In this document: piece by piece, positions 1-6,118 of the stretch | Numbering within the stretch: position 1 is the stretch's first letter | How the letters are laid out: each line of letters begins with the position of its first letter | NCBI GenBank assembly: GCA_964548165.1 | Contig: CAZJQD010000069.1 | Span: 1-10,893, forward strand | Origin: CAZJQD01 sp964548165 [NCBI: uncultured bacterium] | GTDB lineage: Bacteria; UBA8481 | DNA length: 10,893 nt | Reading direction: 5' to 3' | Made by a program: the position numbers and the translations under genes | Notes under the pieces: generated by a model | Seen by the model: the letters and a program-made list of their open reading frames with translations, nothing else | Databases searched by the model: none | Told to the model about the DNA's origin: nothing

Positions 1-264
1 AATGTGCCCCGGAGTATCTATGACATTGATCTGTTGATCGAGCCAGTACGCCGTCGTGGCGGCCGACGAAATAGTAATACCCCGTTCGCGTTCCTGGTCC
101 ATCGAGTCCATCGTGGCAGTCCCTTCGTGGACTTCACCCATGCGATGGATTACACCAGTGTAGTACAGGACGCGCTCGGTCGTCGTCGTCTTTCCGGCGT
201 CGATGTGAGCCGTGATCCCGATGTTGCGGGTGCGGCTGAGCGGAATTTTCGCGGATTCGGCCAT
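1..264 (-). CDS. fusA: Elongation factor G, N-terminal part (cut by window edge)
   Basis: This is the first 88 codons of EF-G, the GTPase that drives tRNA-mRNA translocation on the ribosome. The product begins [14 protein letters not shown] and shows the P-loop AHIDAGKTT (about residues 19-27), the switch I segment RERGITI, and the G3 motif DTPGH just before the window ends. The ATG at 264 follows the rpsG stop by 12 nt, with an AGGA stretch overlapping that stop as ribosome binding site. It is the third gene of a canonical str operon (rpsL-rpsG-fusA), so it is co-transcribed from the promoter near 1450. The reading is unambiguous as translational GTPase. A second EF-G paralogue elsewhere is possible, but the operon position points to the housekeeping copy. 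Confidence 0.96.
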   Translation of the reverse strand, partial: MAESAKIPLSRTRNIGITAHIDAGKTTTTERVLYYTGVIHRMGEVHEGTATMDSMDQERERGITISSAATTAYWLDQQINVIDTPGHI

Positions 265-276
265 GATGTTAGCGTC

Positions 277-747
277 CTACCACTTGTAGTGGGCGAACGC
301 CTTGTTCGCCTCGGCCATCTTGTGCGTGTCGTCCTTCTTCTTGATGGCGCCGCCCTGGTTGTTCGCCGCGTCCATGAGTTCCTCGGCGAGCCTCTGGGCC
401 ATGGCCTTGCCCTTGCGAGCCTTGGCGAAGTCGATGATCCAGCGGGAAGCCAGGGTCGTGCGGCGATCCTGCCGGACCTCGATGGGGACCTGGTAGTTCG
501 CTCCACCGACGCGGCGCGACTTGGTCTCGACCTGGGGCTTCACGTTCTCGACGGCCTGGCGGAAGATGCCCAGCGGCTGCTGGCCCGTCTTCTTGTTGAT
601 GAGCTCCATGGCGCCGTAGAAACATCCGGCGGCCGTGGACTTCTTGCCGTGGCTCATGAGCGCGTTGATGAACTTGGCGACGAGGCGGGACTGGTAGATG
701 GAGTCCGGCGCGACCTCGCGCTTCTTGGCTACTTTGCGGCGGGGCAT
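277..747 (-). CDS. rpsG: 30S ribosomal protein S7
   Basis: S7 is a primary 16S rRNA-binding protein that nucleates assembly of the 30S head and lines the E site. The product is 156 residues, the usual bacterial length. It has the basic N-terminus [15 protein letters not shown], then the family blocks [15 protein letters not shown] and [15 protein letters not shown], the VGGANYQVP segment of the beta-hairpin, and a C-terminus ending AFAHYKW. The start is fixed by a one-base overlap with the rpsL stop (TAATG at 749-745), implying translational coupling. In E. coli, S7 autoregulates the operon through a roughly 100-nt rpsL-rpsG spacer. Here that spacer is absent, so feedback control, if any, must act elsewhere, for instance in the rpsL leader. 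Confidence 0.98.
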   Translation of the reverse strand: MPRRKVAKKREVAPDSIYQSRLVAKFINALMSHGKKSTAAGCFYGAMELINKKTGQQPLGIFRQAVENVKPQVETKSRRVGGANYQVPIEVRQDRRTTLASRWIIDFAKARKGKAMAQRLAEELMDAANNQGGAIKKKDDTHKMAEANKAFAHYKW

Positions 748-1136
748 TACTTCTTCGCGGCCTCCTTCTTCGGTCTCTTCGATCCATACTTGGATCGGCT
801 CTGGTTGCGCTTCTCGACGCCCGAGGCATCCAGGCTGCCACGGACGATGTGATACTTCACGCCCGGCAGGTCCTTGACGCGGCCGCCGCGCACGAGCACG
901 ACGGAGTGCTCCTGCAGGTTGTGGCCGATGCCCGGCACGTAGGCGGTCACTTCGATGCCCGACGTCAGGCGGACACGGGCGACCTTGCGGAGCGCCGAAT
1001 TCGGCTTCTTCGGCGTCACGGTATAGACGCGCGTGCAGACACCGCGGCGCTGCGGACTGCCCTTCAGGGCCGGTGCGTCTGACTTGTACCGAATCGCCTC
1101 GCGGCGACGGCGGACCAGCTGGTTAATCGTGGGCAA
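747..1136 (-). CDS. rpsL: 30S ribosomal protein S12 (TTG start)
   Basis: S12 sits at the decoding centre of the 30S subunit and controls translational fidelity. I place the start at TTG (1136-1134), not at the ATG at 1169. An AGGAGG lies 7 nt upstream of the TTG, and the product then begins (M)PTINQLVRR exactly like the family, giving 129 residues. The ATG would add an arginine/lysine-rich extension translated from the ribosome binding site. Family motifs are [18 protein letters not shown] (residues 40-57) and [13 protein letters not shown] (84-96). The lysines at 43 and 88 and the proline at 91, sites of streptomycin-resistance mutations, are all wild type, as is D89, the methylthiolation site. 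The lysine-rich tail is slightly longer than in E. coli. Confidence 0.97.
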   Translation of the reverse strand: MPTINQLVRRRREAIRYKSDAPALKGSPQRRGVCTRVYTVTPKKPNSALRKVARVRLTSGIEVTAYVPGIGHNLQEHSVVLVRGGRVKDLPGVKYHIVRGSLDASGVEKRNQSRSKYGSKRPKKEAAKK

Positions 1137-1416
1137 AGCCCTGCCTCCTCGTTTCTTCTCGCGGACCACCCGGCCCGCATGATTCGCGGACCGTTAAACA
1201 GAAAGGCTCGGAGCGAGCCGCGATGGACACACGGCGCACTCCGAGCCTTCACACACCGTGCGCCGGACACGAAGGTCCCTGGCGACAACGGTCCGCGAGG
1301 AAGAGGGGCCGTGGCTTCTGTCTGTACCACCGGACAGAAGGCCTACTGCGCTTCTATCGCTGCTATCTGTTCAGCTCGCCGGCACGCGCCCTAAGGCTCG
1401 TGTGTCCCCGACAAAG
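1137..1416 (-). promoter_or_regulatory. Structured 5' leader of the rpsL operon (candidate cis-regulatory RNA)
   Basis: Between the predicted transcription start (about 1416) and the TTG lie about 280 nt with unusual pairing potential. In the minus-strand RNA, segment A (1298-1287) pairs perfectly over 12 bp with A' (1195-1184). This closes a three-way junction holding hairpin P2 (1284-1281 plus 1278-1275 with 1268-1261, a 2-nt bulge) and hairpin P3 (1249-1239 with 1213-1203, 11 bp perfect). Segment A also matches A'' (1168-1159) over 10 bp, just upstream of the AGGAGG, so two states exclude each other. A further hairpin, 1340-1333 with 1322-1315 (8 bp), lies upstream. Ribosomal protein leaders often act as feedback sensors; that role here is inference. 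I do not recognise a described RNA family. Confidence 0.6.
1196..1249 (-). terminator. Terminator-like hairpin in the rpsL leader (possible attenuator)
   Basis: In minus-strand RNA, 1249-1239 pairs with 1213-1203 over 11 bp without mismatch. An inner GCCG/CGGC stem (1235-1232 with 1220-1217) lies across small internal loops, leaving an 11-nt loop. The stem is followed by UCUGUUU (1202-1196), a modest U tract. It lies 66 nt before the rpsL start and downstream of the operon promoter. It therefore fits an attenuator, or the late terminator of the 587-residue gene, better than an ordinary operon end. Confidence 0.5.
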
Positions 1417-1422
1417 CGGCGA

Positions 1423-1494
1423 ACAGTATGGTGATGACTGGGGAAAAGTCAACGCTTATGGAAAAATATTTTCGAAATTTTCCCACATTTTTTC
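1423..1494 (-). promoter_or_regulatory. Sigma70-type promoter of the str operon with AT-rich upstream region
   Basis: On the minus strand, TTGACT (1452-1447) is followed by an 18-bp spacer and TACTGT (1428-1423), predicting a start near 1416. Immediately upstream (1494-1458) is an A/T-rich stretch with A and T tracts that stands out in this GC-rich window and resembles an UP element, as at strong ribosomal protein promoters. The -35 matches 5 of 6 consensus bases and the -10 has the important T, A and final T. Confidence 0.65.
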
Positions 1495-1526
1495 GGAATC
1501 ACATCTTTCGAGGGATTTTTTCGCCG

Positions 1527-1542
1527 GGGGCGACCGCGCCCC
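1527..1542 (-). terminator. GC hairpin after the 587-residue gene (weak terminator candidate)
   Basis: GGGGCG and CGCCCC form a 6-bp stem with a 4-nt loop, 27 nt downstream of the stop codon at 1569. On the minus strand it is followed by CCCCGGCG and then an A run, not a U run, so it is not a canonical intrinsic terminator. It may only slow transcription or protect an mRNA end. Confidence 0.3.
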
Positions 1543-1568
1543 TTCGGATGCGTTCCGAACGGAGAAGT

Positions 1569-3332
1569 CTACGGGGCCTCGGAAGCGATAATTGTCAAAA
1601 TGGCCTTTTTGAACCGGTCGTGAGCGTTCATCGCGAGGCAGAATTCCCGCTCGCTGGCGCCCGACTTCAACGAGAGGATCCTCAGGAGCGCCCGCTTCTC
1701 GGATCCGGACCACCCCTTCAATCCCTTAATAAGGTGAGCAAGAATCCCCAACTCGCGCGCCAACTCATCGGTTCGCGCGATCCTCCCCCCCAGCGCGAGC
1801 TCGGTCGAGCGGCAGGCCGCCTCCACCGCCGCCTCGCGACCGAGCCCCGTCGCCGCCAGGCGCCGCGTCACGGCCAGGCCCAGACGGCCGTAGGGAACGT
1901 GCCCGAGCAGGTCGCGCGTCTTCGGACCCAGGCAGAGGTAGACGTTGTGCTCCGCGAACTTCCGGAGCACCGAGGCCGGCGACCGGTAGCCGGGTCGAGA
2001 CGCGATCCGAGACTCCTCGCGCTCCAGGAGTTGGAGAGCGCCGCGATCAAGGGGGCGAAAGCCGAGCTTGTGGTAGAACCAGAAGGCCCCCGCTGCGATC
2101 GCTTCCTCGTTCTCATCCCCGCCGATCTGGTACTTCAAGGCCGAGAATGACGTCGCCCCGCTATGCGCGTGAATGACCCGGAGGAGCGCCGCATATGTCA
2201 CCGCCGATTCGCCCGCCCGGAACGCCTCGAAGATGTTGAGCGCCACTTCGCTTGATCCGAAGAGCGTCGAGAAGCAGCCATACCCGATCGGGATCCCGTT
2301 CTTCAGGATGAGATAACCCCAGAGCGATTCGAGGAGCAGTCGCCGCTCGGGGCGCGTGCCGTAGACGGCGATCCGGAGCCCGTCCCCGAGATCATACAGC
2401 CATACATCGTCTACCGAGGCATGCGAGATGGGGAACATCTCCCGCTCGCGAGCCGCCAGCGCCGCCCGGGCCGCGTCGATCGCGGCCCCGGCTTCGTCCG
2501 CCGCAAGGAGCCTCCCGGCGATCGCCCGGAAGACCTCGGTCTCCAGGGCCACCCTGCGGCGGAGCGGGTCCGGGTGAAAGCCGATCGGAGACCCGGCGAG
2601 TCGCGCGCCCGTGCGCGAATACATCGTGTCTCGATGCTTCCATTCCAGGACGATCCCGAGCCCGTCATAGAGGTGATCGCGTTCGCGCGCGGTCCGCGGC
2701 AGCGCGTCCAACCTGCCGGCCAACCACGCCAGGTCGGTCTTCGCGCCGCGCGAGTCCGCTCCGCGCGAGTCCGCGCCGCGCGAGTCCGCGCCGCGCGCCG
2801 CGTCGACATACTCGCGAACGCCCACGTCTGGATCGTCGATGCCCGCGTCCTCGGCCGGACCCGCCAGGAACGGCAGGAGCCGGAGCAGCGGTCCCTCGTC
2901 CTCCAGCTCATCCCAGGCCATCGCCGCGTTATCGCCCGCCTTCTCCGCCAGCCACCGCGCGATCGGGTAGTCAAAGCCGTACGTCGTCGTCGTCCCGATG
3001 ATGCCCGTTCCCGGGAGCGCCCTGGCGATCGGCCGAGTCACGCGCCGCGCGAAGCCCGCCAGCACCGCCTCCGCCGCCGCATGCACGCGCGCGTCGTCGG
3101 GATAGGCGGCGTGAAAGAGCGCGAGGTCATGGAGCCTGGCAAGCGCGCGCGCGCAACGGGTGGCGGAACCGCCCAGCCTCGCGCGAACCAGCTTCTCCAG
3201 GAGTACGGCGCGACGCACGGCCACGGGTTCTACGGCGCGGTCATGAGCCCCCGACGTGCCGCGTTCCCGGGCTATCGCCTCAAGTCGACCCAGGAGCCGA
3301 ATCCCATCCTCGCCTCGCCTCTCTCGCGCCAT
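1569..3332 (-). CDS. Uncharacterised 587-residue protein with GNAT-like segment
   Basis: I do not recognise a named family for the whole protein. The first 300 residues are alpha-helical and rich in Ala, Arg and Leu, with a short Gly/Asp/Ser repeat at about 181-197. Residues about 340-427 look like part of a GNAT acyltransferase fold: a beta strand GIPIGYGCFSTLFG, a helix after AFRAGESAVTYAALLRV, then QIGGDENEEAIAAGAFWFYHKLGFRP. The last block has the FYxKLGF pattern typical of GNAT strand 5 to helix 4. The remaining 160 residues are helical and basic at the end. No signal peptide or membrane segment is seen, so it is probably cytoplasmic. The ATG at 3332 has GAGG 8 nt upstream. It follows dinB by 125 nt on the same strand and may be co-transcribed. 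Whether it binds acetyl-CoA is unknown. Confidence 0.8.
   Translation of the reverse strand: MARERRGEDGIRLLGRLEAIARERGTSGAHDRAVEPVAVRRAVLLEKLVRARLGGSATRCARALARLHDLALFHAAYPDDARVHAAAEAVLAGFARRVTRPIARALPGTGIIGTTTTYGFDYPIARWLAEKAGDNAAMAWDELEDEGPLLRLLPFLAGPAEDAGIDDPDVGVREYVDAARGADSRGADSRGADSRGAKTDLAWLAGRLDALPRTARERDHLYDGLGIVLEWKHRDTMYSRTGARLAGSPIGFHPDPLRRRVALETEVFRAIAGRLLAADEAGAAIDAARAALAAREREMFPISHASVDDVWLYDLGDGLRIAVYGTRPERRLLLESLWGYLILKNGIPIGYGCFSTLFGSSEVALNIFEAFRAGESAVTYAALLRVIHAHSGATSFSALKYQIGGDENEEAIAAGAFWFYHKLGFRPLDRGALQLLEREESRIASRPGYRSPASVLRKFAEHNVYLCLGPKTRDLLGHVPYGRLGLAVTRRLAATGLGREAAVEAACRSTELALGGRIARTDELARELGILAHLIKGLKGWSGSEKRALLRILSLKSGASEREFCLAMNAHDRFKKAILTIIASEAP
2745..2797. repeat. 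15-bp tandem repeat, in frame, in the 587-residue gene
   Basis: The 15-bp unit gccgcgcgagtccgc occurs at 2745-2759, 2760-2774 (one base changed) and 2775-2789, with a partial fourth copy to 2797. Because the unit is a multiple of three, it encodes repeated GADSR pentapeptides (about residues 181-195) and leaves the frame intact. It sits between predicted helices, where length changes should be tolerated. Near identity of the copies indicates recent slippage. Confidence 0.9.
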
Positions 3333-3389
3333 GGGGCGATCCTCTTCCTCGGAGAAGACCGCGTCAATCCTTCATCCGTTTCTCCGCTG

Positions 3390-3459
3390 TCCCCTTTCCT
3401 CCCCCCTTCCCCCTCCTTCTTCCTCCTTTCCTCTTCTCCCTTTCCCTTCCTCCTCTCTC
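3390..3459. repeat. 70-nt uninterrupted pyrimidine tract (purine on the minus strand)
   Basis: Every base from 3390 to 3459 on the plus strand is C or T. The tract begins inside the dinB stop codon and fills most of the gap to the next gene. The minus-strand transcript therefore carries 70 purines with several AGGAGG-like motifs not positioned for a start codon. Homopurine-homopyrimidine DNA of this length can form triplex structures and can stall replication or transcription; that effect is inferred. No mirror symmetry was verified. Confidence 0.9.
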
Positions 3460-4741
3460 AAACCCCCACCTTCCAGATCGGGATCCCGATCCGCCGGCGC
3501 CGCGTCTCGCCGGGCAAGAGATCGCCCTTGCGGGAAGGCGCCTCGGCGCGCGAGGTCGATTCGGGGCGCTTCAAGTAGAGCGAGGCCCCGGTGCTCACGA
3601 CGTGCTTGCCGAACATCCCGGAGAGATCCGTCATCGCCTCCTGCAGGCGCACCTTCCGGTCGTGGACGCGGGGGTCCTCGAAGAGCGAGTACTGCACGGC
3701 CTCGTCGACGGCCAGATCCCCGAGGATGACGCCGGTCGAACGATACTCGACGCCGGGTTCGTGGAGACCCGTGAAGAGAGAGCGGACCTCGGGGATGAGC
3801 TCGGGGGAGAGGCAGGAGCGGCGCGCGAGGCGCGTCTCGGCGTAGACGTGGGAGAAGTCCTGGCGCCGGAGCATCAGGATGAGCCGGGCGGCGGCGAGCC
3901 GGTGGCGATGCGCCTTGATGCAGGCGGACTCGAGGTTGCGAAGGCAATGCGCGCGGAGAAAGTCGCGGTCGCGCGACGGCGGAGCGAAGGTCTTCGACTT
4001 CATGATCGAGAAGTAGCTGGTCTTGGGTTCGAGCTGGAAGGGGAAGACCGGGGCGCCGTTGAGCTCGAGCCAGAGCTCCATCCCGATCTTGCCGAGGAGT
4101 TTCTCCACGAATCGCTCCGGCAAGCGCGCGAACTCCTCCGCCGTCCGGACCCCGTGCTTCTCCAGGAGCGCCGTCGTGCGGGGACCGATGCCGCAGATCG
4201 CGCCGGCCGGGGTGCGCTTTAGAAGCTCCGGCACGTATTCGGACGGCACGGCCGTGATGCCGCGGGGCTTGCGGAACTTGGAGGCGATCTTCGCGAGGCT
4301 CCGGGTGACGCTGACGCCGATCGAGACGCCGATGCCAAGCTCCTGTTGAACCTCCGCCTGGATTCTCTCGGCGATCGCCCGGTAGCTCGCGCGGTGCAGG
4401 CGGCTGACGCCGGTGAGGTCGAGGTAGGCCTCGTCGATCGAGGCTTCCTCCACGATCGGCGTGTAGCGGCGGAAGATGTTGAAGAGGCGCAGGGAGTAGA
4501 GCGAGTAGGTCTCGTAGTCGGACGGGAGGATGATGCAGTCGGGGATGAGCTTCTTGACGTCCCAGAGAGCGATCCCGCGCTTCACGCCGCGCGCCTTGGC
4601 CTCGTAGCTGGCGGCCGCGACGATGTTACGCTCCTGCCCCGTGACGACGGGTTTTCCCGCGTAGGCGGGATTCAGCGCCTGCTCGACCGAGGCGAAGAAC
4701 GCGTCGGCGTCGACGTGAGCTATCGCGCGCGGATAGCCCAT
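3458..4741 (-). CDS. dinB: Y-family DNA polymerase IV
   Basis: This is an error-prone translesion polymerase that extends past damaged template bases. With the ATG at 4741 it is 427 residues and begins GYPRAIAHVDADAFFASVEQ, the family start. Catalytic acidic residues are D11 (HVDAD) and D103/E104 (EASIDEAYLD). The SLAKIASKFRKPRG segment (148-161) and helix-hairpin-helix ICGIGPRTTALLEKHG follow. The little-finger domain covers about 240-350. QYSLF at 350-354 matches the beta-clamp-binding pentamer, followed by about 70 extra residues with a basic tail. A frame extension upstream to 4906 has no ribosome binding site, runs through an intergenic repeat and is not used. The chosen ATG itself has only a weak GGTGGGGG ribosome site. 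It lies 235 nt downstream of the lexA-like gene on the same strand, suggesting SOS control. A UmuC-type naming is possible. Confidence 0.93.
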   Translation of the reverse strand: MGYPRAIAHVDADAFFASVEQALNPAYAGKPVVTGQERNIVAAASYEAKARGVKRGIALWDVKKLIPDCIILPSDYETYSLYSLRLFNIFRRYTPIVEEASIDEAYLDLTGVSRLHRASYRAIAERIQAEVQQELGIGVSIGVSVTRSLAKIASKFRKPRGITAVPSEYVPELLKRTPAGAICGIGPRTTALLEKHGVRTAEEFARLPERFVEKLLGKIGMELWLELNGAPVFPFQLEPKTSYFSIMKSKTFAPPSRDRDFLRAHCLRNLESACIKAHRHRLAAARLILMLRRQDFSHVYAETRLARRSCLSPELIPEVRSLFTGLHEPGVEYRSTGVILGDLAVDEAVQYSLFEDPRVHDRKVRLQEAMTDLSGMFGKHVVSTGASLYLKRPESTSRAEAPSRKGDLLPGETRRRRIGIPIWKVGV

Positions 4742-4773
4742 GTCAGCGACAACCCCCACCGAAACGAAGGAAA

Positions 4774-4963
4774 CCGCCGGGACGCCAAGACGCCAGGAAG
4801 GCCCGAAAAGAAAGGAACAACGACACCGTCCGCGGCGGGCAACAAAAATCGAGAAGGCATCCACTCCATTTCCGGCCCCGTGAATTGCGGCGTCCCGTCG
4901 ATCCACGGCGATCCAAAATCGTGTCCTTCTCTTTGCCTTGGCGCCTTGGCGGCTTGGCGGTGA
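4774..4963. repeat. Pair of inverted GC-rich repeats between lexA-like gene and dinB
   Basis: A left copy at about 4774-4818 (core accgccgggacgccaagacg) and a right copy at about 4924-4963 (core ccttggcggcttggcggt) are imperfect inverted versions of one sequence built on CTTGGCG heptamers. Both end in an A/G-rich tail (aagaaagga; tccttctcttt). They flank about 105 bp with no gene. The layout resembles a miniature inverted-repeat or REP-like element. Similar CTTGGCG-rich intergenic sequences are, from memory, widespread in environmental genomes. No transposase or target duplication is evident. The rest of the gap (4742-4976) holds nothing else I can name. Confidence 0.55.
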
Positions 4964-4976
4964 TACATCTCCCGCC

Positions 4977-5579
4977 TCACTTCCCCGGGGGCTTCGCGTA
5001 GCGGCGGAAGGATCCGCGGACGACGCCGCCGATCACGAGCTCGCGGGCGGGATGGATCTCCGGGTACTTCGGGTTGGCGGCGCGCAAAACGATCTCGCCG
5101 CGCTTCGACTTCTCGTAGTGCTTGAGCGTCCACTCGCCGTCGACCTGGGCGACGACGACGTCGCCCGACCGCGGGGACGCGCCGCGCTCGACGATGACCA
5201 CGTCGCCGGGAAGGATGCCGGCGCCCAGCATCGAGTCGCCCGAGACGCGGACGAGAAACGAGGATTCGCCGTGGCCGAGCAGGTATTCGTCGAGCGTGAT
5301 GATGTCGCAGAGCTCGTCCTCGGCGGGACTGGGAAATCCCGCGCTGATGCTCTCGTAGTACTTCAACCCGACGAGCAAGGACGTGGGAAGGAGCCGTCGA
5401 CCGCGACGTTCCAGGTACCCCGCCGTCACGGCCGCGCGGTAGAAACGGGTGGCCGCGTTCGGGGACTTCCACCCGAAGAGCGCGGCGAGCTCGCGAAAGA
5501 CCGGGAGGCGGCCATGAGCTCTCCACCAGGCGCGGAGCGCCGCGATGCGGTCGGCGGTCAGAAGAGCGGAACGCGGCAT
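4977..5579 (-). CDS. LexA/UmuD-like repressor with S24 autopeptidase domain
   Basis: This looks like an SOS-type transcriptional repressor that self-cleaves when RecA filaments form. The ATG at 5579 has AAGGAGGT 8 nt upstream and gives 200 residues, the usual LexA length; the frame continues upstream without such a site. Residues 7-66 form a LexA-like winged helix-turn-helix (LPVFRELAALFGWKSPNAAT). The S24 domain has the A80-G81 cleavage site in ISAGFPSPAEDE, the nucleophile S116 in SGDSM, and the general base K153 in GEWTLK. The GFPSPAEDE and GDVVIVER segments are closer to UmuD than to typical LexA. It precedes dinB on the same strand, so it likely both represses that polymerase and, if cleaved, could act with it. 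It could be an accessory LexA paralogue rather than the global one. Confidence 0.9.
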   Translation of the reverse strand: MPRSALLTADRIAALRAWWRAHGRLPVFRELAALFGWKSPNAATRFYRAAVTAGYLERRGRRLLPTSLLVGLKYYESISAGFPSPAEDELCDIITLDEYLLGHGESSFLVRVSGDSMLGAGILPGDVVIVERGASPRSGDVVVAQVDGEWTLKHYEKSKRGEIVLRAANPKYPEIHPARELVIGGVVRGSFRRYAKPPGK

Positions 5580-5705
5580 GATGTTCGACCTCCTTCCACC
5601 CGGAATCCCTCGCGGCCGCGAGGTCCTTCCAGGCCCACCTCCAAGCACACTTTCAGGCCCCCTCGACACCGGCTCCCCATCCCACGAAACCTCTTCATCG
5701 CTATA

Positions 5706-5733
5706 AGTATACAAATGAACACATCGAATTCAA
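5706..5733 (-). promoter_or_regulatory. Promoter of the lexA-like gene
   Basis: On the minus strand, TTGAAT (5733-5728), a 16-bp spacer and TATACT (5711-5706) form a good sigma70 promoter, giving a leader of about 120 nt. The -10 overlaps the short dyad TATA-AG-TATA (5702-5711), a possible operator. I see no match to the E. coli (CTGT-N8-ACAG) or Bacillus (GAAC-N4-GTTC) LexA boxes, so the binding site remains unassigned. Confidence 0.55.
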
Positions 5734-5846
5734 GTCGTCTGTTGATAGCTTTTGAAATAGTTAGAAAAGGTTGTTTGACTCGTGAAAGAGGCAAGGTCTA
5801 TGGTTCTCACCAGAAGATCGGGCGGGTGGAGAACAAGCCGCCAGGT

Positions 5847-6041
5847 TCATAGCGACATATAGAGCAACGCACACCGCCCGCCTCGCAGCTTCGTAAACCG
5901 CGCCGAACGATCCAGCCTTAGAAGCGTGATGTTCCCGTCCGGACGCACCGTCACCTCTCCACCCGCCGTTTCACCGGACATTTCCAGGAGCGGTCGCAAG
6001 CGGCCCGGTGAACTCCCGCCATTTCTCACAATACTTCGCAT
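5847..6041 (-). CDS. Doubtful small open frame (64 residues)
   Basis: An ATG-started frame of 64 codons lies between the lexA-like promoter and the terminator region. The translation has a plausible middle segment (GGEVTVRPDGNITLLRLD) with alternating hydrophobic residues, but no domain I recognise. There is no ribosome binding site, and the start codon sits inside an inverted repeat (6028-6054). It could be a degraded gene end, a small hypothetical protein or chance. Otherwise 5734-6077 holds only that inverted repeat and a weak hairpin at 5803-5833. Confidence 0.22.
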   Translation of the reverse strand: MRSIVRNGGSSPGRLRPLLEMSGETAGGEVTVRPDGNITLLRLDRSARFTKLRGGRCALLYMSL

Positions 6042-6054
6042 GACAAGGTATTGT
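6028..6054. promoter_or_regulatory. Operator-like inverted repeat
   Basis: ACAATAC (6028-6034) and GTATTGT (6048-6054) are perfect 7-bp inverted arms separated by 13 bp, so their centres lie 20 bp apart, about two helical turns. That spacing suits a dimeric regulator. No clear promoter accompanies it in either direction. Confidence 0.4.
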
Positions 6055-6118
6055 CCGCCTGGCGCCCCGCCCAGGGAGCGGCCAGTCGGCCGCAGAGCCG
6101 CGATCTCATAGGGGCCTT

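Noticed and set aside
4-852. A 282-codon plus-strand frame opposite fusA, rpsG and rpsL
   Set aside because: It is the mirror of three certain ribosomal operon genes.
1137-1169. An 11-residue N-terminal extension of S12 starting at ATG 1169
   Set aside because: The family start and an ideal AGGAGG both point to the TTG at 1136.
2421-3578. A 385-codon plus-strand frame opposite the 587-residue gene
   Set aside because: Its Arg/Pro-rich translation includes the polypyrimidine tract read as a Ser/Pro/Phe run; no ribosome site or family resemblance.
4742-4906. A 55-residue N-terminal extension of DinB
   Set aside because: No ribosome site, no family counterpart, and it would translate the intergenic inverted repeat.
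5760-5815. A plus-strand promoter (TTGACT near 5776 with TCTATG)
   Set aside because: The -10 matches only three bases and there is no plus-strand gene downstream for over 1 kb.
4938-5852. A 304-codon plus-strand frame opposite the lexA-like gene
   Set aside because: Antisense to a gene with intact catalytic motifs and a perfect ribosome site; no recognisable domain.
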